Shown piece after piece: positions 36,129-48,560 of a stretch of DNA of 64,000 bases. The translations under genes and the position numbers were made by a program. The first letter of the stretch is position 1. Every line of letters starts with the position of its first letter. Source of the stretch: Taeniopygia guttata. Taxonomy: Eukaryota; Chordata; Aves; Passeriformes; Estrildidae. The stretch is from positions 101,864,501-101,928,500 of the forward strand of contig NC_133027.1 of assembly GCF_048771995.1 (NCBI RefSeq), in the 5' to 3' direction. The notes below the pieces were generated by a model. The model searched no databases. It worked only from the letters and a program-made list of their open reading frames with translations, and was not told where the DNA came from.

Positions 36129-38289
36129 GGATACCTTCGAAGCTACTAAGAACTAGTGAGAATTGCTGCTTAACTGGTATAAATAATCAGAACTAAATAG
36201 AATAGCAATTCCTAAGTAGCATTTTCCAAGTGTTTTCTCTTCACAGTGATGTGAGGAGTGTTCTCAAAGAGGAAGACTCTCTGAGCCAGGAGGGAAACTC
36301 TCCATGTCTCTGGCCTGAGTGGGCTGGGGCTAAGACTATTTGCTGTATCAGAGGTCTCTGGTATCTGAAGCAGCCGTCTGCAGGTTGGCATGGCAGAAGT
36401 TGTATGATGTTCTCATATGTGCAAAGAAAACATCATTTTACTGCTAACTGCACCACAGAGCAATACAGCCTTGAGCTGTACTAACTTCCTTCAAGATGAA
36501 GGTTTAGGGAAGAGGTTTAGGAGTTCTGACACCATTGCCTTTGACAAGCTGTGACCCCAGCTGTGTCGTTAAGTGGGAAAAGTGAGCTGATGTTTTACTA
36601 ACAAAACAAGACAACCCAAAGTATTGTGGGATATATGACCATACATAACTTTAAAGATAATGTATAAAGTGAGTAAAGTAAGCTATAAAAGGACATGTTT
36701 AGAAAATTATTCTTTGAAATTTTTCCTCAATGTGACTAACATCTGTTGGTCATTTTGTCTGCCAGCACAAGGAAGTTCAGAATATGAAAGAGGTAATGAA
36801 CTGTGAGAAAAGCTTTGCTTTGCAAGAGTGTTTCTTTGATTTTCTTTGTCAGAATTGTAGTGGCCTCTGACCAGTCACTAAATAACAATCATTAATTGGG
36901 CTCTTTTTGTTCTCAGCCTAATCTTGCAACCAGCACAATCATGTTCTCCAGCCCATCCTCATCCATGAGCAGCACAGTAAATGCTGTCTCAAAGAGAGCC
37001 CATTTATAGCAGATAACTGTTTAAGGCCTGTTATAATCTCTCATCTGCAGTAACAAAACCCAGGTGCTCCGCACAGCAGCTGCTTGTCACCCTTCCTGAT
37101 ATCTTGGCAGGTCTGCAAGTGAGGAGAGATCTGAAACCTTGTGCAGACATAATACATTTCATTCCCAAGAAAATGAAACCATGCTTGGAGTTTCCCTAAG
37201 TGATAGTTGTAACAGGAGACACGACACTGTCAGCACCTGTGTGGGAGAACCATTTGATGGAAACTGGGAACCTTTGTGTAATGCAGATGCAAGCCCCAAA
37301 AGCCAAATGTGCCAGCCTCCTAAGAAGAAAATGTTTCTTTCTCAAATCACTGCTTTTAACAGGTGCTCAGTCACCTCTAAGCTATACTAGGAGACAGAGA
37401 AAATAGTGCTCACCTGTGCTAATTAATCCTACCACAGATGCCTTGGTAGGGTGGATGAAGCATGTGAAGAAAAACTGGTCTTTTATGGAAATATTTCTCT
37501 GTTAAAGACCTAAGATATTCACAGTTTTCTTCTGACATTTTAACTCACCACAGTGTCAAGGCTATTGCTTAATGTCCACAGGGGACCTCCATGCATTAGA
37601 AACCCAAAGCAAGTTATCAAGGTCCTTCCTACCCCTCCTACCTCTGCCTCTCCTGCACATTTCTGAGCTGTCGACACAGCTCCTTGTGTGGTCTTGAAAC
37701 TGATGCTGTTCAACAGCAGCCAAAAGAGAGGGGAAAATCTGCTTTTTTATTTATATAAATCTGGCTAAGAGTTTTTATTTATTTAGAATGGACTTTAAAC
37801 TGTGCTTGACTCTAAATAAATAAAACACGTTATTTTCCCTCCCTACTGGTTGCCACCAAGCCATGTGAATTCCAAAGACCACACAGACAGCAGCGGCTGT
37901 GTGGTAACGTGGGGACTGAGGCAGCCCACCAGAGGCTGGGCTTTGCAAGGCTTGCAGGTGAAGGAAGCACTGTGAAAGGCTGGCTTTGAGAGTAGGGATA
38001 AGCACAGCTCTGAGAAAGGCATCAGTTCCTTGGGTGTTGTGCTGAGGCTGCCCCTTCTCTCCCTTCTCTGTCTCCCAGTGCATGTCTCCTCCACCAGACT
38101 GGGCCTTACCAGGTCACTCCTGTTGGTGTCCTGTCCATCATGGTGACAATGCTTTCTCTGTGAGGAACAGCAGCATGATGGTGGGGAGACAGGCAGGGAA
38201 ACAGATGGCAGGATTCCATTAAGGGGAGAGGAGAGGAAAGGAAGAAAGTACCTTTAAGATTTATTCCAGGCTGTCCATTTGCTTCAGCC
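36129..38289. other. Unique DNA, no gene recognised
   Basis: No gene seen. At 36881-36900 AACAAT and ATTAATTGG lie side by side, resembling paired SOX and homeodomain sites. GC-richer DNA at 37830-38110 bears overlapping minus frames without recognised domains. A purine-only run lies at 38221-38248. Confidence 0.4.
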
Positions 38290-38419
38290 AGATCCTTGAA
38301 AAAATCAGTCTGGATGCAGTTTTGTACATTGTGTATTAGGGGGACCCTGCTTGAGCAGGGAGGTTGGACCAGATAAGCCACTGAGGTCTCCTCCAAACTT
38401 ACCCATTCTGTGATTCTCT
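38290..38419 (+). mobile_element. CR1 LINE 3' fragment
   Basis: Reads as the CR1 tail TCTGGATGCAGTTTTGTAC, GGGACCCTGCTTGAGCAGGG, AGGTTGGACCAGATAAGCC, and CCATTCTGTGATTCTCTG at the 3' end. The last 80 bases match best; the first 50 are more diverged. It belongs to the same 3' lineage as 19436-19758 (TGCTTGAGCAGGG, CCATTCTGTGATTCT). No coding domain remains. Confidence 0.92.
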
Positions 38420-41400
38420 GGGGGAGAATGAATTAATTTTATTCTCCAGTCAGTCACAGGCAATAGGTATGTCTTCTTTTAGCCTGTAAGTCACAAATTC
38501 AGTGGACCAAATGCAACTCATCTTTGGAGTAGCCCCTGGGATGAATTTAGATTTGGCTTTGTCAGAAGTACTGTCAGAAGAGTAGATGAAAGTTGTAAAA
38601 CAAACTTCCTTTGTACCCTGCTTCACAGGTGAGTCTCATTTTACTCAGGGAACAGCAAAGACACAGGTTCCTAGTGTTCCTCACCTGAACATTGCTGATT
38701 TCATCACACCCTCTAAATGGTAACTTCAGACAACCTGACAAGTTCAGACAAGCTCCATTCAGATCTTTGGGAAGCAGCAGGTTCCTGAGATACCCACCTG
38801 CCAAAGGAAGCACATGGTAAAGCCCCCAGTGTTTGGAGGAAGGCAGAAATGCAAAAGGCAAAGTGCTAACTCCTTCTTTTAGCACTCAGCTGAAACCAAA
38901 TATATTTGCTGCTCCCACAGTACCTGTGTAAAACAAGTTCCATAAAAAGCCCTGCCTTTATGGAAAACTCACCTTTTAGATCACTAGACAAATAAAGAAT
39001 GAATCCATCTGCCTCTCTGCTTGTTCCTTAAGTGCTGCACCACTGATTTGCATTATTTCACCTCTCCTTCCAGTGCTTCTCCTTTTGAAAGCAAATACAG
39101 GGGAAATCACAAAACCCATCTTCTTTGCTGGTATCTTACTGTCATTGCCAAGGACTTTACCATGCCAAGTTCTGCTCCTCGCTTCGTTCTTGTGGTTTAC
39201 CAGCTGCTAGCTGGAGAAGGAGCTGCCTGCAAAGTCATTTTTCTAGTAGATTGTGGTCTGCAGTTGATCTAAAAGGCTTAACCTTGCTCTCATTGATCCA
39301 ACTGAGGGACCAGCATTTCCCCCTAAAATTATAGTTCTGTTCAGCAATACTAACCCAAACAGCTGACTTGGAAGCTGAAGACAGAACAGACTGACTATAA
39401 AACCTGCTTGCAAAGGGCTGGATTTACCAATCTATGCTAAAATGCAGTGGGCAACAATTTTCTGAGACAGACCTGTCCAAAAAAGCTATTTTACCAGGTA
39501 CAGAATAATCCTCAGCAGCAGCATCTGCTGACGTGGTGTGGATGGAACCTTGCAAATTCCTTATCCCCGGGGTGAACATCAAACATCAGCAGAAGGACTG
39601 GGCAATGGTTAGCAGCTGCAACTAAAATTTTATCCTCTGTTTTGGGGGGAAGAAAGAAGGATGAGTGAACTTATACAATGAAAGAGAGGAAAAAAGCTTA
39701 ATGCAAAGACTGGCAAGGCAGAAGCTGGTCAAAGGAGAGTGGGAAACTTACTGGGAGGCCAAGCCAGCTGAAAAGCCTATGCTCTCCAAATAAGGCAGGC
39801 ATTCAGAGTCCATAGCTTGTGAGGCACTTGGCCAAAGTGAGACATAGAAAACCCTACCACAAGACAGAAAAAAAGTCCATATCTCAGCAGAGCAGCACAG
39901 TTGGCTCAGAATGTACTGTTGAAGGAAAGGTCAGCAGACAGCCCTTGCTCAGTGATGACTGCTGAATATGAAGTAGGGGCAGCTAAAGAAGCAGCTGAGA
40001 GATTATCAGGGTGACAGCAAACCCTTCCATCTGGGAGGGCACTGGACAAGGCACATATTTCTCTGTGTTCACTGATACTGAAACCTAGAAGCAATTCTGA
40101 GAGGGGAAGAGACCAGTAAGTCTATCTGGATTCTCAATCACATTCCAAATCCAGCTGATTCAGGTAAAGATCAGATCACAAACAGATTTCTGTGAAGTGC
40201 AACTTGGCTTTTCCTGATCTCTCTTCTACTGACGTGCATGGAGAATACATTGCTGTGTGCTGGCTGCAGGTGGACTATCAGAATCCCACATGAATTCAGG
40301 ATCCCTGACCCTCAGTTAACACAACTGGCACAACTCCACCAAATCTATTCAATGTGAAAATTCCCACAATTTCATTCTCCCACACTCCAGCATTCTAGGT
40401 GGAAAATACACTGTAAGGTTGCCCCTCAAGCCAGCAGGACTCCCTTGCCCACATCTGGTACATCAGGGGAAATTAATTTCAACGCAGCCAAATCCAAGGA
40501 CAGACCACAAGCCACAGGTGCTCTTAATAAATGCAGAGGGCAAACACAACCCTGAGGTCCCTGATAACCCCAATCTGCAGACTTTGCAGAATAAAGTCTA
40601 TGAATTCTGCCAAGGACAAAGATGTGAATACTCAATACACAAATCAGCAACTCCCATCTCTTTTCTGTCTTCCCATTAAATATCTCAGTAGCACTTTTCT
40701 GAACCACTCAGAGAAGTTTTAAAAAAAAATTTCAATATAATGTATTCTAACAACTGGATTGAGGGTGTGTGTTTAGACTTTCCTCTTTAAAAAAAAAAAA
40801 AATCTGATTTCTGGGGGGTAAAAGAGAAAAGACTTAAATTTAAAATGTTTTGGAGATCCTATGGAAAAAATCTTTATATTTGTGTGTGGTCCTGCAGTTT
40901 TGTCAGTTGTCTGACATTTTAATTTCCTGTTCCTCTCTTATGGTGAGATTCTGATTTCCTCTCTCTCTTTCTCCTTTCTCCATTACAGAATGCTAACAAG
41001 CATCTCCAGTTCTGTCATCTGTTTCCTATTCACTTTTATAAATATTGAAACAAATAATTAATTTGGTGAACAGGCATGATGTAGCCTGGCTCATCTTCAG
41101 TCAATATATAACTTCTACCAGCCCTTTCCAGTCTTTCAATCTCTAATAGATATTAGCTCCTTTGCACAGGACTATTTGTGGTCTAACTCCTCAATGAAAC
41201 TGGTCCAGCCTTAAATGCTCCAACGTTTTTGCATTAGAAGCAGCCATTCTGGGTACTGTGTGTCCCCACAAAATGCTGTGCCAAATACTTGCAAATTAGT
41301 CTTTATAAACTTTCTCTATTTAGACAACATAAAATATGAAAGAATTACCTCCTGAGTCTGATAAAACAGCCATGCTGAGAAATGCACACTCTGTCCTCAG

Positions 41401-43620
41401 TGACTAAGTACACCTTCTGGCAGCAGGACTAGGATGTTACTGGGAGGAGAAAGATTTGGTGCAGATTTAAAGCAACTCCAAGCTGTTCAAACTGGTACCA
41501 CCCAATGCCTGTCTGTTCCTGTTCCAAATGCCAATGCAATTCCCTGTGTACTGGGAATCTCAGCCTAGGAGATTCCTCCTGAATGTCCAGCTGCCATTTC
41601 CACAGAGCAGAGATTATCCTTTTCTTCTCTGGTTGGCTATGGCTTGTGTCAGTGTGATGCTAAACTGTGACAGAGCTGTTCAGTGTCCATGCAACAAGTG
41701 CAAGCCCTAACATAGTACTCAGGAGTACTCCTATTGCTTGCTGCAGGATCATACTTGTCCTCAATACATTTTAATAGATTTTCATTTTTCTTCACCCCTC
41801 TGAAATGCTAAATCCTGCCTCTCAATCTACCAGAAAAGATTTTTTTGTGAAAGATCATGCTAACCCTTGCTAGTCAGAGATATTACATAATTTATTTCTT
41901 TTTTTTTAATCTCCACTGTGTTGCAAAATACCAAAATCCCTTGAGGATGCTTCACTTAATCCTCTATGTCCAAACCTGAGGAGAAATTATGGCAGCCCCA
42001 GGAGCACTCAGCATGGATGTGGCCTCCCCTCAGGATGGTGGCAGGGAGCAGGGTGTGCTGAAAGAGGATGAAGAGGCAGCTCAGACCCCAGCTGTCCTTT
42101 TGGCAGTCAATCCCTCCAGACTCGCACCAAAATTCACTCCCCTGGACCAGGGTTGTGTCACCCTGTCCCCAGGTGCCAGCAGGCCTTGTGTCCCTTCTCT
42201 CCTACAAACAGGCATGTGGACAAGCCAGATTAAGTCAGGCACTCACCTTTATCTCAGTAGCCACCAAGGAGCTCAGCAAACCTTGCCCAGACCAACTTTT
42301 CTCTCCTCAGACTTGTGACCATGACTCTGAATTCACTTTCTGGATGTTTTCTCAGATGAACATCCTGTAGCTTTTCCTTGGGGCTTAAAAAAAAAACACT
42401 TTCCAATGCATTTTTCCATATCACCACACTCTGCCCCAGCGATGTCTCTCAGGAATATATATGGTGAGGTTACACATTCCTAGTCCTCACTGCGAATGGG
42501 ACTGAATAAGAACATTCCAATTATTTTAGGTTATGGAAAAAGTAATCAAGTATTTCAGTCACCACTAAAATGTCATCATTTTATGCATTTCACAAAGAAT
42601 TCTCTCATTATGTTAGATAGGCCTGGAGAGACTCCAGCCTCTGTGGGTTGCACGCATTCCCCCATTCTGTTCGGAAATTAAAAGCCTTACTCTGTTTTTC
42701 AAGGAAGCCAAGTCACTTGGCGCCCTGCTACTGACCCAAAACTTGATGGCAACACACCTGATTTCTCTTACAAACTGATCTGGCCTTTTCTGAATTTGTT
42801 CCTCACACAGCTGTGTGCACAGCATTTTCTTCACATGCTTTGTTAAAAATAATATTTACACATGAAGAAAAAGAAAGCCCATAATAATAACGACATCAGC
42901 AACCACTTGAGAAATATTAATGAGTGCTACCAACAGCACAGCCATTCACTGGCACTGAATAAAGACAGCAAGTCTATAAGGCCATTAATATCCCAATTTT
43001 TAATTTAACTAAATATTTTTATTATCATTTTGGCACAATGATGCTACAATACAGCAGCATTATACAACCATTTTAGCATCAGCAAGAAAGTTCAATGAGA
43101 AAAAGAGTGTGTTAGCAACACAGACTTCATGAATGCAAGTAATTTTCACTGTAGGAGAGAGGTAAAATGTTTCCTTACCTCTCTTCCACATCACCATAGA
43201 GCCTACAAGGTCAGAGAGTGACTGAACCTGGGACTGGGCACTGGACAAGCACATGAAAGGATGGCTCTAAACCCATATGTCCTAGAAATACAGCTCTAGG
43301 GCTTCAACACCTGCTAGAAATCCAGTGGCATGGCAGAGATAAAGCTAGAGTAAGAAATGTCTGCATTGAGAAATACAATTGTTGTGCAGTCTATGTTGCT
43401 TTAATGTGAGCTCCTACTTTACTGGATTTTATGTAGCAAAAAGCATCTCCTGCTAATTTACTGCAAAGCTTCTCATACTCAGCAGGAGCTTTATAAAATA
43501 TCTTTCTTCAAAATCAGGAAAGTTGAAGAGAAAATCTATTCCAGGAACAAGTAGAGCACGTGTTCTACATTACCTGAAGGGCCAGGGTAAGGAGTGACCC
43601 TTGATTGTATCTTAGTAGAA

Positions 43621-43706
43621 AATGTCATAGATTTCTTTTGAAATGCCATAGAGTTCTTTTGATAATACATACATACTGTTGGGACAACACACATTGGACA
43701 ACACAC
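43621..43706 (+). repeat. Two short tandem duplications
   Basis: A 21-base unit, AATGTCATAGATTTCTTTTGA (given here by its ends AATGTCATAG...TTCTTTTGA), spans 43621-43641 and is repeated directly at 43642-43662 with two changes. Twenty bases later GGACAACACAC occurs at 43682-43692 and again at 43696-43706. Two unrelated duplications this close suggest a slippage-prone spot. Confidence 0.88.
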
Positions 43707-43965
43707 TAAAGTTCCCCTTCGGGATGGATAAATGTAAGCAGTATTTTTTAGTGCAGGTGTTGGTGCTTTGTTCCAGTGAACCCACGATGACAAGAGAAAG
43801 TATCAGATATCACATCGAGTCCTACAGATTCCTCTCATATGAGCAAATCTCATTGCACTGGCAGGTCACACTCCCATACATAACTCCCACAAGAAAAGGT
43901 GTATAATTGAGAGCAGTTTCTGAGCCCCTCTAGAATTGCCTTTGGTGGGGAGGAGAGGAGGGAAG

Positions 43966-43988
43966 AAATTGTGAATTATTCACAATTT
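43966..43988. repeat. Perfect 10-bp inverted repeat with 3-base loop
   Basis: AAATTGTGAA at 43966-43975, loop TTA, complement TTCACAATTT at 43979-43988. The centre GTGAATTATTCAC resembles a symmetric POU-type site (inference only). A purine run GGGGAGGAGAGGAGGGAAGAA lies just upstream. Confidence 0.92.
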
Positions 43989-45581
43989 TCACTTTATCCC
44001 TAATCCCTTAATTCTGTCATTCTGAGGGTAAAGACTTTTGCTTAATGGCAGTGCCAGAAACAACAAGCTAGAATTGCATGTTTATGAAATGGGGCCTTAG
44101 TTACTTATTAGGATCAACTGAGCTTGAATTAATGTTGGCTCACTTTCAAGAGCACTGAGTGGACTGAATAAGCATCACAGTTTTAAAACTCATTAATGGT
44201 TGTTTGTTGTATATGTTTAACACACTAGAAACATCAAGCACATTAGACTATAGTTTTCTTGTAAACATACAGAAGTAGAAAAATATGGCTAATACAGAGT
44301 TACATTCTTTGGACTTGTAGTTCTACTTACACCAGTAGATGAATAGATTCATGTAATCCTGAATTTAATAGGACACATTATGCTCCCAAATCTGAGTTTG
44401 GCTGGGGTGGACACATCACCATGTTATCAACTGTGCTTTTATCTCAGAAGATAAGTGCGTGTATTACAGGTGATCAGGCAAAACAGGGGAAAAGTAGAGT
44501 GCATGTAGAAATGCAGGTGTAATGCAAGTGGAAAAGAATCCAGGCCATGTAGAGAGTAGCTGACACTGTAGATAGCACGGGATGGGAAGATAAAAAATTA
44601 CTGCTGAAGGCTACTGAATACCAAAAAATAAGTCCACATTTTGAACTGATAAAAATGCAAGATACTTGCTCCAGATGACCTGTATGTGATCTGAAACATG
44701 GGATGGACAACCATTCACACAGTTTTCATGTATTTTGCGCATGAATTCTTAAAGTACTTAGATTTTTAATTTGAGGTTGTTTTTTGTTGTTGTTGGTTTT
44801 TTACATGTGTAAGGGTCAAAAATGCCTAAGTTTGCCTGAGTTTGCATTTCTGAAGATTTTACCATGCAAGGGATATTCACATAGAGGCAAATGTGTCAGA
44901 TATCAAGAAATCAAGTTTGGCTCCACTATATTTCTGTTTCAAATCAGGATAAAGCTTTGAAAGCAAATGCCACCATCATCACACTTACCATCCTCTGGTT
45001 TGCACTTATAAGAGCCTCAGGGCTCACAAGCTGGGTTATGAAACTAAACTGGAAGATCCACTTCAGGGGTGCATCTACTGCACTGTGACAAGTTATGAGG
45101 ATGAGCCTCCAGGTCCAGATTGGAAACAGCTCAAGACAGGGCACTTGAAATGTGCTCCATGCAGACAGCAGCTCACCAGCACCAATTGCTCAGCTCACAC
45201 AGGCAGAATGTGGGAGCAGTGAGAAGGGATACAAAGTGTGACCTGTCAAGTTAATCCTCTGATTTTAAGGCCAGTCCTAAAATCTGCATCCTTGACACAT
45301 GAACCAAGCCCCTCCTGAGCTCATTTCATCCCTATTGAAGGACAGTAGTTTACCAAATCAGACCACAAGAGAAAAACCAAATTGAAATTATGGTCCCAAG
45401 GCTAAACATGCTTCTGAAAATAAAACCTAAACAAACTCAGAGATTTGACTGAAAACAATGGCACTAGCAACAACATATGGCATAACAACAACATAATAAA
45501 ATAAATATTACAGGATATGATTTTTCATCAAAATATTCAAAACATTTTTGATTCCAAGCACTAATCTTGTCTGAGCACAAA

Positions 45582-45705
45582 GTTTTTGCTTGGTTGGTTG
45601 GTTTTTGTGGGGGTTTTTTTGTTTGGTCAAGTTTTTTGTTGGGGTTTTGGGTTTGGGGTTTTTTTTCTTTTTGTTTTTTTTGGGTTTTTTTTGGGGGGGG
45701 GGGGG
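45582..45705 (+). repeat. Long T/G-only tract ending in G13
   Basis: Over about 124 bases the plus strand is almost wholly T and G: TTGGTTGGTTGG, GGGGG-T7, GGGGTTTTGGGTTTGGGG, T-runs, GGG-T8, then thirteen G at 45693-45705. Only a handful of C and A interrupt it. Frames on both strands are low-complexity translations (G/F/W-rich on plus, K/P/Q-rich on minus). The G-runs could give G-quadruplex or related structures, though most loops are longer than the classical limit. Confidence 0.95.
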
Positions 45706-48068
45706 CAGAGGGAAAGAAGCCCCATTCTTTCATCCCCAAAGTAAATGTAAGTAAGGCCAGACTTACCTCAAGATGAGACACATGCAGAATTAATGTAGTC
45801 CGTACAGGACACAGCGCTGTTATGCATACTCTTGACTATTTTCTACCAGAAGAAGAGAAAATTCTGCCTATTCTAGGCTGCATGGCCAGAAGCTTCAGGG
45901 AAGGAATTGTCATCTTCCTCCTCTTCTGGAAAGAAGGGAAACCTGCTACCAAAGATGGTTTCATTAGTAAAGGCTTTCAGTCAGCATCAGAATCAGAAAA
46001 GGAGAATAAAAACCTAGTTTAAAATATCAAATAGATTTACTCTTATTCTATACAAAACACTCATAGGCAATGAAAATAAGGAGTCTGTGGTACCTTCCCA
46101 AACACAAGTTGTTGTATTAGGATCTGAAGGCTGTGCTCTCCCATTTTTCATCTCAAAGAATTTTCTTTTCTTCAAAGAAAACAAAAGCTTCTTGTTCTCC
46201 CTGCTATTCTTCTGCACGTGTCAGAACTATCACCTGAAGAGAGCTGCAGAATTAAAACATTGAGAAGAATGGGAAAATGGGAAAAGCATACATCAAATTG
46301 TAAATATGAAAGAATATAGTAGCTTTTAAACTAAAGCAGGTTTATCAAAACAAGAAAAACAAAGGTTGCTAAAAAATCTGAAAAAGGTGATTAGGGTTGT
46401 TTTATGCAACCAAAAAAAAACCCAAAAAAACCAGCATCATTCAGATTTCTCATCAATTAAGAGACATGATGACAACAAAACATAAGTGCATGCAGAAAAT
46501 TGCGCAGAACAATAAAAAAAGGCAAACATCACCATCCTGAAAATGATTTAGAGACCTAAGGCTTTTTGGAATCAGAGTGGATGACTTATCCACTCTGCAA
46601 CATCTGAGTAAAGAAGCAGATTTCTTGTGGTTAAAGGGTTTCAGAAAGGATTCGTCAGACCCAGCATCATTTTGCAATCCCCTATAACATTGATTTCTTC
46701 ATAAACTCAATTTTAATCCCTCGTGGTTCTGGCAGTAATAAATCACTGCAGTTTAAAAGAAGGTCATGTACACATTTTCATATTTCATACACAATCCTGT
46801 TGCACAAAAGAAACTATCTGAGGTAATTTGCTTGAGGGTTGTAAAGTCATCAGTTCACTTTGGATTGACTTTAATATGTCTCCATGGAATACTCTCATAC
46901 TTTTCTCCTTCAGAAGGACTCTGTACACTCATTTATTCCCTAACTACTTTCAGTAAGGCCCAAAACTCATCCAAAATTTCACAGACCACAAAACTTTCTC
47001 TTACAGGCAAGCATTTTACATGAGTTCACAGGATCCTCCTCACTGCTGACTCTTAAGTGGCATCTCTAGGTAGCTCAGCTACCCATGTAGTTTGTAAGGA
47101 CACAAAAGTACCTGGAGTAAGATACAAATGCCGAGTACCTGCACCTAGTAGGAATCCCCTGATCTCCAGTATTACCCCCTGGGAGCTTTCATCCCACTGC
47201 TTCAGCACAATACAGCCCAGCAAATCCCGCCCTCGGGTGCTCAAAAAGGCTGCTCAGGTTATTACTACTTTATAAGACCAGCACAAGGCAGAATAACTGG
47301 AAACAGTATGCAGGAACCTCAGAGTCTCAAAGTGACCAGGTCATGATCAGCAGGGCTCGTGCTGGACAAGAGTTGAGAGTTTCAGCTGTATCAGACCTGG
47401 CTCCATGCTAAGTCAGTCCAATACTTTTGCTCCCCTTGTGCCCTAGGGAATCTCTGTTATTCTGGTTTTCCCATCAGCCGTGGCACATCAGTGCTTTGTT
47501 AGGGAGAGCTGTGGGTGGTACTGCACACACAGAAATGATGTCTGCTCTTGCAAGGCAGCCACACAGGATCACTCCAGCACAGAGCCTGAACGTGAGCGTT
47601 CTGTCCCTGAAGTATTTTCATTCCTTTTTGAGTTTAGTTTTAGCTTTTGATCTCCAGGTTCTGTAACTTTTAATCAGAGGAAATTACTCTGTGTCTTGCC
47701 ATTTACTAATAATTTTGTACAATCTCTTACAATTACTACTGGTTTTGTTTGAAAATATGGTGCATTTACTAATTTATTTATAAATTATCACCTAATGCAT
47801 CATATAAAATACAAACCAAATTTCTGTATTTCAGGAGTTTTGGGGTTTTTTTTTTTTTTGTATTATCATATAAACACATCTGCTTACATTCTTATTACAT
47901 TTTTAGACCCACAAGAAAATCAAACTCAAAACAATACCGTAAATGAACACCAGTACATAGGATAGGTACTATTTTAAAACAGAGGTTTGGATTTCATAAT
48001 TTAAGTGCCTTTTTTTTTGCCAGACCAAAATACTTTACATGCTACTAACTTGAGCTATAACTTTTATT
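45706..48068. other. Unique DNA, no gene recognised
   Basis: No gene seen. A stretch at 47050-47250 has more CpGs than usual (47132, 47228, 47234) and a 63-codon minus frame that begins at TTG; an in-frame TGA lies just upstream and no clear acceptor is present. A9C3A7 lies at 46411-46433 and a G4T14 junction at 47842-47859. Confidence 0.4.
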
Positions 48069-48560
48069 GTGGTTGAAATCCTGAACCCTCCTTACAGCAA
48101 AACTGTCACGGTCCATGCTATAAACCCCAGAGCTAGCAAGAGATTAGGGGCCAAGGGGATTGCTCCAGACCCCATTTTCATGCTCCAGAGAGGAGTTATT
48201 GTACTATTTCTGCTACTGCTGTCTCCTCGCTTCACACATGGTCGAGAACCCTCCCTGCTCCCACTCTCTCACGCCTCCAGCCAGTCAACAACTTGTAATA
48301 AAAAGCTGATGCCAAAAATTAGAATCATAACCATATATTGAAACACTCTTCTGAAGTGCTTACATCCCCAAACCCATATGGACCCAGCAAAGGATGTCAG
48401 AGAGAGAGAGAGGGGAGAAGAGAGAGACGAGAGCATCTAGCTGAGAAGCACGTGGATTCATGCTAGCAGCAGCCCAGCAAGCTGCTGGAACTGATTTACC
48501 ACTAAAGCTGTTAAGCAATGACTGACTTCTTCCAATTATTGGTTTTGCAAACAATAATCA
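48069..48560. other. CpG-bearing segment with GA-rich run
   Basis: Contains several CpGs (near 48107, 48228, 48243, 48270), an AATAAA-type motif near 48297 and a purine-only (GA)n run at 48399-48433. The start TGTCACGGT and the later TAAACCCCAG faintly recall a common avian LTR, but the match is too weak to call an element. Confidence 0.3.

Larger units (their letters stand above)
38420..45581. other. Unique DNA, no gene recognised
   Basis: About 7.2 kb without a recognisable gene. An ATG frame at 41989-42318 (109 codons, starting MAAPGALSMD) lies in GC-richer DNA but has no domain I know. The stretch 43540-43990 holds clustered short duplications and a palindrome, listed separately. CATTAATGG at 44191-44199 lies in another TAAT-rich stretch. 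A T/G tract is at 44774-44802 and an A14 run at 40789-40802. Confidence 0.45.

Noticed and set aside
45464-45781. K/P/Q-rich and G/F/W-rich frames over the T/G tract
   Set aside because: Both are translations of low-complexity DNA.
47053-47244. Protein-like minus frame of 63 codons
   Set aside because: It starts at TTG, has an in-frame stop just upstream, no clear acceptor, and matches no family known to me.
48100-48340. Possible solo LTR fossil
   Set aside because: TGTCACGGT and TAAACCCCAG recall a common avian LTR start, and an AATAAA-type motif follows. The match is patchy and no paired ends or target-site duplication are seen.
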